A DNA stretch of 60,701 bases from an uncultured Acetatifactor sp. Its GTDB lineage: Bacteria; Bacillota; Clostridia; Lachnospirales; Lachnospiraceae. The stretch is taken from the NCBI GenBank assembly GCA_934394815.1, contig CAKRRD010000012.1, positions 1-60,701 of the forward strand. Direction: 5' to 3'. Below are positions 41,349 to 50,501 of this stretch, one piece after another. How positions within the stretch are numbered: the stretch's first letter is position 1; every line of letters starts with the position of its first letter. The notes beneath the pieces were generated by a model. That model did not search any database and was not told the DNA's origin. It saw only the letters and a list, made by a program, of their open reading frames with translations. A program made the position numbers and the translations under genes.

Positions 41349-42728
41349 ATGAGAAAGAAATTACTGGCAAGTGTTCTTGTAGCAGCAATGGCAGCAACCA
41401 TGTTAGCAGGCTGCGGCAGCACCGATGACAATACAACAGGAAGCACCGCTCCTGCAGCATCTACCACAGAAAGCGCAGCAGTTACAACAGTAGCAGCTGA
41501 GGCAGAATCCATCGTATCTGCACCCACGGAATTAACATTCATCTTCGCAGACGGTGATGAGGGAGCCAAGGCTTCCATGAATGAGATCGTCAACAGATTC
41601 AATGCGGCATATCCCGATATTACCGTGACCATTGAGCCCGGTAACGGCGGTGCTTACAGCGAATTCATCAAGACCAAGGACAGCGTCGGAGAATTCCCCG
41701 ATGTCATGGAGATGAGAGATACCGCAATGTATGTAAGAGCAGGCAAGCTGGAGCCTCTGTCTGAGGAGATCACTTCACTGTTCCGTACCACCACAGAATT
41801 TAACGGTCAGGTATATACCGCTCCTCTGTCCGGTGAAAATACACAGGGTATCATTTACAATAAAAAATATTTTGACGACAACGGTCTTACAGAGCCAACT
41901 ACCTATGAAGAGTTCCTGACTCTGTGCCAGACCATTAAGGATAAAGGAGATATGGCACCTATCGTAGTCGGCGGTCAGGATATCTGGCATATGGGATTCC
42001 TGTTCCACAAAGCTTACAATGATCAGGTACTGAGCAAGGATTCTGATTTCATCGAGCATTGCTACGACGGAACCAAGGACTTCTCCGATGAGACCATGAA
42101 GGCAACCTTCCAGGAGTTGAAGGATATCTTCCAGTATGCACAGGATGGCTGGACTTCTACTCCCGATGCCCAGATCACTACTTTCCTGGTAAACGATATG
42201 GCAGCGATGATGTATTCCGGTACGCATATGTTCTCCCAGATTGATGCGGCAGATCCTGACTTCGAGTATGGCTGGTTCGCAATTCCCAGTCCCGATGGCA
42301 AGACCCGTCTGGTAGGCGGTGCCGGTGTCGGCGGTCTGGCAATTTCCGCAGAAGCCGCCAAGGATCCGGACAAGAAGGCAGCAGCAGAAGCTTTCATCAA
42401 GTTTTTCTTTGCACCCGAGAACTATAAGGTATACTGTGAGACCCTGAACTTCATCCCTACTACCGTAGATGAGCCTCAGATGGATGTATCTCCTGTATTC
42501 CAGGAGGTTATCGATGCCAATGCAAGTGCAGATGACCTTGCACCTATGTGGAACGGCCGCGTAGGCAACAACGAACTGCCCCCCGATTTCAGAAACTTTA
42601 CTTACAAGACCCTGACTGAAGTGCTTCAGGGAACCAGAGATATTGATTCTGCTTGTGATGAATTAAATAAGACCTGGCAGGTAAGCATCCAGAGCTTCAA
42701 CCCCGTAACAGGTGTGGGAATCGAATAA
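41349..42728 (+). CDS. Sugar-binding lipoprotein of a second ABC importer
   Basis: A 459-residue family 1 solute-binding protein. The lipoprotein signal peptide ends at Cys22 (T-M-L-A-G-C-G-S) and a Thr/Ala-rich linker follows. The mature domain has typical features (G-I-I-Y-N-K-K-Y-F, A-M-M-Y-S-G-T). AAGGAGG precedes the ATG. It is the first gene of an importer operon with its own promoter and is unlike the first binding protein in sequence detail, so a different substrate is expected: an oligosaccharide processed by the GH43/GH88/GH31 enzymes encoded upstream (inference). Confidence 0.93.
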   Translation: MRKKLLASVLVAAMAATMLAGCGSTDDNTTGSTAPAASTTESAAVTTVAAEAESIVSAPTELTFIFADGDEGAKASMNEIVNRFNAAYPDITVTIEPGNGGAYSEFIKTKDSVGEFPDVMEMRDTAMYVRAGKLEPLSEEITSLFRTTTEFNGQVYTAPLSGENTQGIIYNKKYFDDNGLTEPTTYEEFLTLCQTIKDKGDMAPIVVGGQDIWHMGFLFHKAYNDQVLSKDSDFIEHCYDGTKDFSDETMKATFQELKDIFQYAQDGWTSTPDAQITTFLVNDMAAMMYSGTHMFSQIDAADPDFEYGWFAIPSPDGKTRLVGGAGVGGLAISAEAAKDPDKKAAAEAFIKFFFAPENYKVYCETLNFIPTTVDEPQMDVSPVFQEVIDANASADDLAPMWNGRVGNNELPPDFRNFTYKTLTEVLQGTRDIDSACDELNKTWQVSIQSFNPVTGVGIE

Positions 42729-42741
42729 TTCAATGACGAAA

Positions 42742-42782
42742 GAATCTCACGCTGTCAGGTAACGCTGACAGATGTGGGATTC
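42742..42782 (+). terminator. Intercistronic hairpin after the second binding-protein gene
   Basis: GAATCTCAC-G-CTGTCAG pairs with CTGACAG-AT-GTGGGATTC, with a small internal loop, then TTTTT. It is in the same place as the hairpin at 18700-18727 and would lower permease relative to binding-protein expression. Confidence 0.7.
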
Positions 42783-42806
42783 TTTTTCAGAAAGGAAGGA
42801 AATGCA

Positions 42807-43691
42807 ATGCAGAAGAGGAGAAAATTCGATAAAACCGCTTTTGTTTTTATCGCCCCGGCGTTCATCTTTTTTACACTGTTTATTATAGTACCTACTGTTT
42901 CCAGCGTGTATTACAGCTTTACCTCCTGGGACGGTGTCAGCCCCAATGTAAAATTTATCGGACTGGCGAACTATAAAGAGATCTTTACCAGTGCACGATT
43001 CGGAAATGCATTGAAAAATACGATTATACTTACCGTTTTTATTTCCATATTTGAAAATGCATTCGCTTTGGCACTTGCATTGATCGTAGACAATGTAAGA
43101 TGGGGCAAGAACTTCTTCCGCAGTGCATTTTACGTTCCGGTTCTGGTCAGCGGTATTGTATCCGGCTTCATCTGGAAGATCATGTACAACTACAACTTCG
43201 GTACCATTAATACAATCCTCAAAGATATTGGCATGGGTGATTTCCGACAGGACTGGCTGGGCAACAATAAGCTGACACTGTTGATGATCGGTGTGGTACT
43301 GGTATGGAAGGGAGCCGGTTACTATATGATCATTTATCTGGCTTCCCTGCAGAGTGTCTCTCCCGACCTGATCGAGGCAGCACAGATTGACGGTGCAAGC
43401 CCCTGGCAGCGTTTCAAGTCCATTACCGTGCCGCTGATCTCCGGTGCATTTACCATCAACTTTACCTTATCCCTGATCAACGGCTTAAAGGTATTCGACC
43501 AGATCAACGTCATGACGGACGGCGGTCCCGGATTCACCTCCGAGACATTGGTATATCTGCTGTATAAGGTAGGATTTAACGAGGGCAGACAGGGATTTGG
43601 TACCGCAGTCGGCATTATGCTCCTGTTTATCATCATTATCCTGAATACACTGCAGCAGAAATTCTTAAGAAGCAGGGAGGTGCAGATGTAA
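42807..43691 (+). CDS. ABC sugar permease 1 of the second importer
   Basis: A 294-residue MalF/LacF-type permease with about six membrane segments and the EAA loop E-A-A-Q-I-D-G-A-S-P-W. The ATG at 42807 follows AAGGAAGGA; an in-frame start at 42774 lies in the hairpin. Its stop codon overlaps the start of the next permease by one base (TAATG). Confidence 0.93.
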   Translation: MQKRRKFDKTAFVFIAPAFIFFTLFIIVPTVSSVYYSFTSWDGVSPNVKFIGLANYKEIFTSARFGNALKNTIILTVFISIFENAFALALALIVDNVRWGKNFFRSAFYVPVLVSGIVSGFIWKIMYNYNFGTINTILKDIGMGDFRQDWLGNNKLTLLMIGVVLVWKGAGYYMIIYLASLQSVSPDLIEAAQIDGASPWQRFKSITVPLISGAFTINFTLSLINGLKVFDQINVMTDGGPGFTSETLVYLLYKVGFNEGRQGFGTAVGIMLLFIIIILNTLQQKFLRSREVQM

Positions 43692-44548
43692 TGAGCAAAG
43701 AAAAAGTTATCAGAAAGCCTGTTGAGAAAATCAAACCCGGACAGATCGTATTATTTGTCATTACCATTCTGCTGGCTATCCTGTTCTTGTATCCGGTGTT
43801 CTTTGCACTGATCTCTGCGTTCAAGAGTAATGGAGATATCCTGAAGAACCCGATTGCATTACCGACTTCTTTTTACACGCAGAACTTTAAGGATCTGTTT
43901 GCACAGTCCGATTTCGCTACGGCGATCCTCCATTCCATTTTCCTGACTGTGGTGTCGGAGCTTCTGATCGTATGTATTGTGCCTATGGCAGCGTATGGAA
44001 TCGAAAGAAGAAAAAGTAAGACAACATCCCTGATCTACACCTATTTCCTTGCAGGCATGATGATTCCCTTTCATCTGTATATGTTCCCTCTGTTCAAGGA
44101 GATGAAGATGTTCCATATCTTCGGCAATATGGTGGGACCTATCGTATGTTATATTTCCGGATCCATCGCTTTCGGTACCCTGTTATACTGCAGCTTCCTG
44201 AAGGGCATTCCTCTGGAAATCGAGGAAGCAGCACAGATCGACGGATGTACTCCGTTCCAGACGTTCTGGAAGGTTACCTTCCCTCTTCTCGGACCCTGTA
44301 CCGGATCCATGGTGATCCTGAACGGTCTGGGAATCTGGAATGACTACCTGATGCCTTACCTGGCACTTCCCAGCGGCAAGGCCAAAACCATTACCGTTGA
44401 GATCGCCTCCTTCGTGGGACAGTATACCGCAAGATGGGATATCGTATTTGCCGGAACTGTGATCTCCATCGTTCCCGCCCTGATCATCTTCTGCATGTTC
44501 CAGAAATACTTCGTAAAGGGAATCACCGCAGGAGCAGCCAAGGGGTAA
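43691..44548 (+). CDS. ABC sugar permease 2 of the second importer
   Basis: A 285-residue MalG/LacG-type permease, translationally coupled to the first. It has six membrane segments, the EAA loop E-E-A-A-Q-I-D-G-C-T and the C-terminal G-I-T-A-G-A-A-K-G. No ATPase gene follows; as for the first importer a shared ATPase encoded elsewhere is likely. A strong terminator follows it. Confidence 0.93.
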   Translation: MSKEKVIRKPVEKIKPGQIVLFVITILLAILFLYPVFFALISAFKSNGDILKNPIALPTSFYTQNFKDLFAQSDFATAILHSIFLTVVSELLIVCIVPMAAYGIERRKSKTTSLIYTYFLAGMMIPFHLYMFPLFKEMKMFHIFGNMVGPIVCYISGSIAFGTLLYCSFLKGIPLEIEEAAQIDGCTPFQTFWKVTFPLLGPCTGSMVILNGLGIWNDYLMPYLALPSGKAKTITVEIASFVGQYTARWDIVFAGTVISIVPALIIFCMFQKYFVKGITAGAAKG

Positions 44549-44583
44549 GCGAGTTGCGGAAATTTAAGGAATTTGTTATGCTA

Positions 44584-44622
44584 TAACTATTCAGAGCCAT
44601 GGAATGTGGCTCTGGATAGTTA
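44584..44622. terminator. Terminator after the second importer operon
   Basis: A 16-position stem (15 paired; TAACTATTCAGAGCCA against TGGCTCTGGATAGTTA) with a 7-nt loop is followed by TTTGTTTT. The YesM-like gene starts 34 bases later, so some read-through or a weak separate promoter must serve it. Confidence 0.9.
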
Positions 44623-44655
44623 TTTGTTTTCAAAAGAACGAGAGGGACAACTTGC

Positions 44656-46506
44656 TTGAAACATTTTAACCTTTATCACAAATTTGCCCTGACAATGATA
44701 TTGTTGGGGCTTTTGCCTATGCTCCTCCTGACGACCTTTATTGCCAACCGGATGATCAGGGATTATACACAGGCACTGAGCATACAATACGAGCAGGCCT
44801 CGGAATATGTGCTGTCCGGCATGGAGACGGTGCTGGACAGCTATAATACCATATCGAAAATGCCCTACTTCTATAATCTGGGGGTGGGGAATGGTGCGGA
44901 CAGCTATCTGTCTTTCGATCATTTCCGGAAGATCCTGACCGGGGAGGAATACGGACCGGAATCCATGGAGCAGGACAGACAGCGGGATATGCAGGGGTTT
45001 CTGCAATATCTGCAGAGCGTGGACAGCTATATTAACAGTGTCCATGTTCTGTCCTCGGGAAACGGCAGCGAAGATCTGGCATTTCACTACAGCGTATATA
45101 ACACTTTTTTCAATAATGAAGAAAAATTTGAAGAATTGGTGGAATACGGGACACTGGATAAAGAGAACAAGAACCTGATGCTGATTCCTCCGCATACCAC
45201 TGCTTACTACTACGGGAATCAGGAGAGGGTATTTACCGTGGCAAGAAACTATTTTGACCTGCGGGGACCGGTAGGAAAAACTCCCTATGTGGCGACGATT
45301 TTTCTGGATGTGGATATCAAGAGGATAGACAAGATCTTTGGAAGTGTTGAGTTTACCGGGAATGAACAGATCTATGTGGTAGACGAGGACGGTAAGTGCT
45401 TTTACAGCAATAACGATGACGTCATCGGAAGTAATCTGGCACAGAAGCTGCAGGACATTCAGAAAGATGAGGACTGGTTCGTAGTCTCCGCAGATGGGAA
45501 AAAATACGGGCTGTCGGTATATATCTGTATGGATGCGGGAGTCGCATTTTCCGATATCCGTAAAATGCAGCGTCTGATGTATGGCTGTATCCTGCTGTCG
45601 ATCCTGCTTTTGTTTGCCGGTTCCTTCTATTTTTCCGACAGACTGACAAAACCTATGCAGCGCCTGGTGAATCAGATGAAGAAAGTGGGAAAAGGTAATT
45701 TCGATATCGAGATCCCGGTACAGAGCTCGGATGAGATCGGAGCACTGGCGGAAAGCTTTAATGAGATGAGCCGGGAACTGAAGAAGTATATCGATCAGTC
45801 CTATCTGGCACAGATAAGACAGAACGAAGCGGAGCTTACAGCATTGAAGTCTCAGATCTATCCCCATTTTCTGTATAATACGTTGGAGATCATACGAATG
45901 ACGGCGCTGGAGGATGAGGAGAAGAGCAAGGTTCCGGAGATGATCGAGGCATTGTCGCAGCAGATCCATTACATCATCGGGCCGATGCAGGATCTTGTAC
46001 CGTTGGAACAGGAGATCGATATTGTCCGGAAATACGTGTATCTGTTGAATTGCAGGATCAAGGGTAAAGTGAAGCTGATGGTAAATGCGCAGGGAGCTTC
46101 CATGATCCAGGTGCCCAAGCTGATTCTCCAGCCTCTGGTGGAAAACGCGTATGTGCACGGTATTAAGCCAAAGCAGGGAAGCGGAAGTATTATGATCGAG
46201 ACCCACAGGAAAGAGAATACGCTGGAGATCACGGTAATGGATAATGGTGTGGGAATGAATCAGGACAGCATTGATAAGATCCTCAGACTGTTGGAGGGAG
46301 ATGCTCCCGGCATTAAAAATCAGTATAACTGGCAGAGCATTGGGCTGAAGAATGTCCATGACCGTATCCGGTATCTGTACGGCGAGGAGTACGGAATCCA
46401 GATCACCAGTACGGTGGGAGTCGGCACCATGATCTGTGTGGTATTGCCATGGAATACCGAAGAGAAAGGAGAACCTCAGGATGATAAAGATGATATTGGC
46501 GGATGA
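44656..46506 (+). CDS. YesM-like sensor histidine kinase
   Basis: A 616-residue kinase of the sugar-associated YesM group. A membrane helix at about 12-32 is followed by an outer Cache-like sensor region (about 35-300), a second helix (about 305-325) and a HAMP domain (K-P-M-Q-R-L-V-N-Q-M...). The His_kinase domain has phospho-acceptor His404 in Y-P-H-F-L-Y-N-T-L-E, and the C-terminal ATPase shows N-A-Y-V-H-G and D-N-G-V-G-M. The start is TTG behind GAGAGGG; an ATG 13 codons on would cut into the first helix. Its stop overlaps the regulator gene by 26 bases. It probably senses the sugar or its binding protein. Confidence 0.92.
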   Translation: MKHFNLYHKFALTMILLGLLPMLLLTTFIANRMIRDYTQALSIQYEQASEYVLSGMETVLDSYNTISKMPYFYNLGVGNGADSYLSFDHFRKILTGEEYGPESMEQDRQRDMQGFLQYLQSVDSYINSVHVLSSGNGSEDLAFHYSVYNTFFNNEEKFEELVEYGTLDKENKNLMLIPPHTTAYYYGNQERVFTVARNYFDLRGPVGKTPYVATIFLDVDIKRIDKIFGSVEFTGNEQIYVVDEDGKCFYSNNDDVIGSNLAQKLQDIQKDEDWFVVSADGKKYGLSVYICMDAGVAFSDIRKMQRLMYGCILLSILLLFAGSFYFSDRLTKPMQRLVNQMKKVGKGNFDIEIPVQSSDEIGALAESFNEMSRELKKYIDQSYLAQIRQNEAELTALKSQIYPHFLYNTLEIIRMTALEDEEKSKVPEMIEALSQQIHYIIGPMQDLVPLEQEIDIVRKYVYLLNCRIKGKVKLMVNAQGASMIQVPKLILQPLVENAYVHGIKPKQGSGSIMIETHRKENTLEITVMDNGVGMNQDSIDKILRLLEGDAPGIKNQYNWQSIGLKNVHDRIRYLYGEEYGIQITSTVGVGTMICVVLPWNTEEKGEPQDDKDDIGG

Positions 46507-47965
46507 CGAACCGGTAATCACCAGAGGAATCCGAAAACTGATCGACTGGGAACAACTGGGAATTCAGATCATAGGGGAATACGAGGACGGGAAATGTGCA
46601 TTTGCCGCAATTCTGCGGGAGCAGCCGGAGATTGCATTGTTAGATATCTCCATGCCCGGTATGAGTGGTGTGGACATCATCCGGGAATGTCATGGCCTGC
46701 AATGCAAGACACAGATTATTTTCATCAGCGGATTTCAGGAATTCGAATATGCCAAAGCAGCGTTGGATTATGGAGCGACGGATTATCTGCTGAAGCCGGT
46801 GATACGGGAAGAACTGTTGAAGGCGGTGGAGAAATGTGTGAAGACACCGATGCAGCCCGGTGTGACCTATAAGGGAAATATGGATTTCTCCGGGGATGCG
46901 GGAGAGCAGGATCTTATCTATGTGCCGGTCTGTGTCTATCCGGTATTCCGGCGCAGTGAGAAGGAGCAGATCCGGCATCTGATCCAGTTTTCCCTGTTAA
47001 GCTTTCTGGAGGAATATTTTGAGGAACAGAAGGACGGCATTGTGTTCCAGAAGGAGAACCGTATCGTGGTCGTTCTGCAGAAGAACGGTTCCGGGGATGT
47101 GTCGGAGGAACTGGAACAGATCAAGGAGGGTGCGGAGAGTGCCACCGGGTATCAGGTACTGCTGATCTGCGGTGACGAGATTCATTCCATGCAGGAGATT
47201 CCGGAGATGTTCCGGAAATGTGTGGAGAAAGAAGGCTATCTGTTTTTTGCAGATCAGATGAAATATGCGGTGATCTCATGGAAAGAGACTCCTTTTCCGG
47301 GCAGGGCGGAACTGCAGAGTACGGAAGAGGTGAAGAATGCGATTGCAGAGGGCATCCTGTCCCATCAGCGGAATCTGATCCGGGACGGACTGGAACGCTG
47401 GAGGCAGATGGTATGCAGATTGTCCAATGGGAGAAAAGAGGATGCTCTGTTCTATTATTGTACATTGATCCAGTCGCTGGAAGAAATCCTCAGTGGAAAG
47501 GGTGCAAAAGTGTCATTTCCGAAGCATCAGGAATTGCTGGAAAAGGGGAGAACCTGCGTTAGCTTTTCCGAGATGGAACAGATATTTACGGATGTGATTG
47601 ATAATGCCTATAATGGGCTTGGGGAATCGGTGACCCAGAGCGATAAGAAAGATATCAATAAGGCACTTGAGTATATCGAACTCCACTACGCAGAGAGCCT
47701 GTCTCTCAATGTTCTTGCCGGGGAAGTACATATGAATCCCTATTATTTCAGCAGCTTTTTCAAGAAAAGCACCGGTAGAAATTTCAAAGACTATGTCAAT
47801 CAGATCCGTCTGAAACATGCGGTTACACTGCTTCTGGATACCGACAGGAAAGTCTATGAGATCGCCATGGACGTCGGCTTCGGCGATGCCAGAGCATTTA
47901 ACGACGCCTTCCAGAAGACCTACGGGGAGACCCCGGCGGGGTATCGGAAGAGACTCAAAAACTGA
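46481..47965 (+). CDS. YesN-like AraC-type response regulator
   Basis: A 494-residue regulator that pairs with the kinase just upstream. The receiver has Asp8-Asp9, phospho-acceptor Asp55 (L-L-D-I-S-M-P-G) and Lys in L-L-K-P. A long middle domain of unknown function follows, then two AraC helix-turn-helix motifs in the last 100 residues (L-N-V-L-A-G-E-V-H-M-N-P-Y-Y-F-S and I-A-M-D-V-G-F-G-D-A-R-A-F). AAAGGAG lies before the ATG at 46481. The likely target is the importer promoter at 41205-41269. Confidence 0.93.
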   Translation: MIKMILADDEPVITRGIRKLIDWEQLGIQIIGEYEDGKCAFAAILREQPEIALLDISMPGMSGVDIIRECHGLQCKTQIIFISGFQEFEYAKAALDYGATDYLLKPVIREELLKAVEKCVKTPMQPGVTYKGNMDFSGDAGEQDLIYVPVCVYPVFRRSEKEQIRHLIQFSLLSFLEEYFEEQKDGIVFQKENRIVVVLQKNGSGDVSEELEQIKEGAESATGYQVLLICGDEIHSMQEIPEMFRKCVEKEGYLFFADQMKYAVISWKETPFPGRAELQSTEEVKNAIAEGILSHQRNLIRDGLERWRQMVCRLSNGRKEDALFYYCTLIQSLEEILSGKGAKVSFPKHQELLEKGRTCVSFSEMEQIFTDVIDNAYNGLGESVTQSDKKDINKALEYIELHYAESLSLNVLAGEVHMNPYYFSSFFKKSTGRNFKDYVNQIRLKHAVTLLLDTDRKVYEIAMDVGFGDARAFNDAFQKTYGETPAGYRKRLKN

Positions 47966-47971
47966 GTTTGG

Positions 47972-48011
47972 AAAGGAACCCGGCCGTGTTATGACATGGC
48001 CGGGTTCCTTT
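47972..48011. terminator. Terminator after the YesN-like gene
   Basis: A perfect 14-bp stem (AAAGGAACCCGGCC with GGCCGGGTTCCTTT) and a 12-nt loop start seven bases after the stop. The T tract is only three bases long, but the stem is strong and GC-rich. Confidence 0.85.
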
Positions 48012-48038
48012 CGACAAAGGAGTCTTTTGAAAATGTAG

Positions 48039-48067
48039 TTGTGGCAGACTTCCGGGTAAGATATAAT
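48039..48067 (+). promoter_or_regulatory. Promoter of the broken AlbA_2/RecG-like gene
   Basis: TTGTGG (48039-48044), a 17-base spacer and a perfect TATAAT (48062-48067), about 52 bases before the GTG at 48119. Confidence 0.6.
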
Positions 48068-48118
48068 GTTGGAAAGATATAGTGACAAACAAATTGGTAT
48101 ACGGAGAGGTGAAACACG

Positions 48119-49271
48119 GTGGACTTTTTAGCAGATAGCAAACCAAGTAATTCTGAACTTTGTTCCATTCTTGATAAATTGATATCAAGCTGGGAGTCTG
48201 AAGTGGTAGAATTCAAAGAAGCAGGAAAGGATTACGATAAGAATAAAATAGGACAATATTTTTCTGCAATCAGTAATGAGGCGAATTTAAAAGGATTACA
48301 GCATGGAGAAATATGATTCGAGGAATGAGGTAAGTGATTACGAGATATTTAAAATTCCTTATATTACGCTAAGTGAAAGGCTGTTTGAGAAAATAAGAAA
48401 TCTTACCTATAGATATATGCCGAATCAACTTACGTTGTTTCCAACAGAAACTAAGCAATACGATATGTGGTTACTGAGAGAGTTATTAAATAATTGTATT
48501 GCACATTCAGAATATACTTACGGTGGAAGGATATATCTAAATGAATTTGAGGATAAAATTATTTTGACGAATCCAGGTTCTTTTTTGCCTGGAAAGATAG
48601 AGCCAGTGCTGAATCCTGGATATAATCCTCCTTTTTATCGTAATCAGTTATTAGCAGAAGCTATGGTTAAGCTAAATATGATAGATTCTCAGTCAACAGG
48701 TATCAGAAGGGTATTTCGAATTCAAAAAGAGAGATATTTTCCTTTACCAGATTACGATCTGTCAAATAGACAACAAGTAAAAGTATGTATTTATGGAAAG
48801 ATTCTTGATGAAAATTATTCACAAATATTATTCAAGAATCCTGACTTTGATCTGGAAACGGTGTTCCTGATTGACTGCGTTCAAAAAGGAATTAAAATTG
48901 ATAAAACAGCGGTGAAGTATCTAAGAAAATTAAAAGTGGTAGAAGGAAAAGTCCCTAATATTTTTTTGTCTGCGACGATAGCAGAAACAATTGGAGAAAA
49001 AGATCAATATGTAAAGAACAAAGCGTTCGACGATCAATATTATAAAGATCTGATAGTTAAGTATTTGGAAAAATATGGAAGTGCAAAGAAAAAGGACATT
49101 CGGTCACTTTTATGGGATAAATTACCGGAAATTATGGAGGATAGGCAGAAAGAAGATAAGATTAGAAATTTGCTTTCTTCTATGAGAAAAAAAGATATTA
49201 TAACTACTGATTCACGTAATCAGCAAAGAGCATCTTGGATTTTGAAAGATAAAATTACACAAGATAATTAA
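48119..49271 (+). pseudogene. AlbA_2/RecG-like regulator, broken by deletion and frameshift
   Basis: Two frames hold parts of one gene. The first (GTG 48119 to 48316, 65 residues) carries the start of an AlbA_2/Schlafen-type domain (V-V-E-F-K-E-A-G, and I-G-Q-Y-F-S-A-I-S-N-E-A-N). The second (48303-49271, 322 residues) carries the RecG-like ATPase-type C-terminal part (L-L-R-E-L-L-N-N-C-I-A-H-S and S-T-G-I-R-R) and a winged-helix end. Between them the rest of the AlbA_2 domain, by family length roughly 100 residues, is missing. The break falls at about 48290-48310. The gene is clearly more AT-rich than its neighbours, which suggests transfer. The second part could still be translated from ATG 48303. 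Confidence 0.75.
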
Positions 49272-49296
49272 GGTTTACACAAGATTTTACACAAGA
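49255..49296 (+). repeat. Three TTACACAAGA copies at the end of the broken gene
   Basis: TTACACAAGA occurs at 49255, 49275 and 49287. The first encodes T-Q-D near the present stop; the others read T-Q-D and T-Q-E in another frame. This suggests that the C terminus once continued through a T-Q-D/E repeat and was also truncated by a frameshift. Confidence 0.5.
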
Positions 49297-49405
49297 AAAG
49301 GCGAGAGAAGACCGAAAATGTGGGGATTTTAGCTTGTTTAAATAAAAGACAAGAAAAAATTAAAACAAGAAATTAAAACAAGATAGTAATTACAGGAGAA
49401 GATAC

Positions 49406-50233
49406 ATGGCGAAAAAGGTGTTATTGATCAATGATCTGGCGGGCTACGGTAAGGTGGCACTTTCGGCGATGCTGCCGGTATTGTCCTATCTGAAATACGA
49501 GACTTACAATCTGCCCACGGCGATCGTATCCAACACATTGGATTACGGTAAGTTTGACATTCTGGATACCACGCAATATATGAAAAACACTCTTAGGGTA
49601 TGGAAGGAACTGGATTTCCGGTTTGATGCCATATCCACGGGATTTATCGTATCGCAGGAGCAGACACAGATGGTGACGGATTTCTGCCGGGAAAATGCGG
49701 AAAAAAGCGTCACTGTTTTTACGGATCCGATCATGGGTGATGACGGTAAATTGTACAACGGGATGTCGGAAGAGACTGTGGAACTGATGCGAAAGTTAGT
49801 CTCTGTGGCAGACTATATTGTACCCAACTATACGGAAGCCTGTTACCTGACCGGAACAGCCTATGAGGCGGAAGGTGTCAGTGAGGAAGCCTATCACAAA
49901 ATGATCGATGCCCTGCGCATTCTGGGAGCTAAGTCTGTAGTGATCACCAGCGCTGTTGTCAAAGATGCTGACAAAAAGTCAGTGGTAGGTTATGATCATA
50001 ATGAGGGAAAATACTTCCGTATTGATTTCGAGGAGATTCCGGTGCGCTTCCCCGGCACGGGAGACATCTTCTCCGCTGTTTTCATGGCGAAGATTCTGGC
50101 AGGAGAAAATCTGCATAATGCCACACAGAAGGCAATGGATGCTGTACGCACCATGATTGCGGAAAATGCGGAGAATGTCGATAAATTCAAAGGGATTCCG
50201 CTGGAGACCTGTCTGGAGGTGCTGGATCGATGA
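49406..50233 (+). CDS. Pyridoxal/pyridoxamine kinase-like protein (PdxY/PdxK type)
   Basis: A 275-residue ribokinase-fold kinase of the B6-vitamer group. Patterns seen: L-L-I-N-D-L-A-G-Y-G-K near the N terminus, V-F-T-D-P-I-M-G-D-D-G-K-L-Y, V-P-N-Y-T-E-A-C-Y-L-T-G, and the C-terminal F-P-G-T-G-D-I-F-S with the catalytic Asp. It would make pyridoxal 5'-phosphate from dietary vitamers. CAGGAG precedes the ATG. It is the first of four closely packed genes and overlaps the next by four bases. Confidence 0.9.
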   Translation: MAKKVLLINDLAGYGKVALSAMLPVLSYLKYETYNLPTAIVSNTLDYGKFDILDTTQYMKNTLRVWKELDFRFDAISTGFIVSQEQTQMVTDFCRENAEKSVTVFTDPIMGDDGKLYNGMSEETVELMRKLVSVADYIVPNYTEACYLTGTAYEAEGVSEEAYHKMIDALRILGAKSVVITSAVVKDADKKSVVGYDHNEGKYFRIDFEEIPVRFPGTGDIFSAVFMAKILAGENLHNATQKAMDAVRTMIAENAENVDKFKGIPLETCLEVLDR

Positions 50234-50496
50234 AGAGACCAAAGATTCGGATCACGCTCATTGACCGGAAAGGACCGATGGGCTGCCACAGAGGGCATAA
50301 AATCGGGGATTCTTATGATTTTGACACGGAGCGTGGCAACCTCTGCCCTATGGCCATGCATGTGGCTTTTCCCTATGTGGACATCTTGCGGTACGGCGGC
50401 GAGATCCCCGGCAATGAAAAGGGGACGGTGGTGTTCGCATGTCCCGATGTGGATACACTGAATGTATTTAAAATTGAACGGATCGAAGAGGAATGA
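50230..50496 (+). CDS. TIGR04076-family small Cys-containing protein
   Basis: An 88-residue protein with the family pattern: G-C-H-R-G-H-K-I-G-D near residue 20, L-C-P-M-A near residue 40, R-Y-G-G-E-I-P, and A-C-P-D near the C terminus. The spaced Cys/His residues suggest metal binding. The function of the family is unknown. The gene overlaps the pyridoxal kinase gene (ATGA) and the relQ-like gene, so all three are likely co-translated. Confidence 0.8.
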   Translation: MKRPKIRITLIDRKGPMGCHRGHKIGDSYDFDTERGNLCPMAMHVAFPYVDILRYGGEIPGNEKGTVVFACPDVDTLNVFKIERIEEE

Positions 50497-50501
50497 GAAC
50501 A

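Noticed and set aside
44620..46521. A 633-codon open frame on the minus strand opposite the YesM-like kinase gene
   Set aside because: The plus strand encodes a complete kinase with HAMP, His404 and ATPase motifs. The antisense product has no recognisable domain and arises from codon bias.
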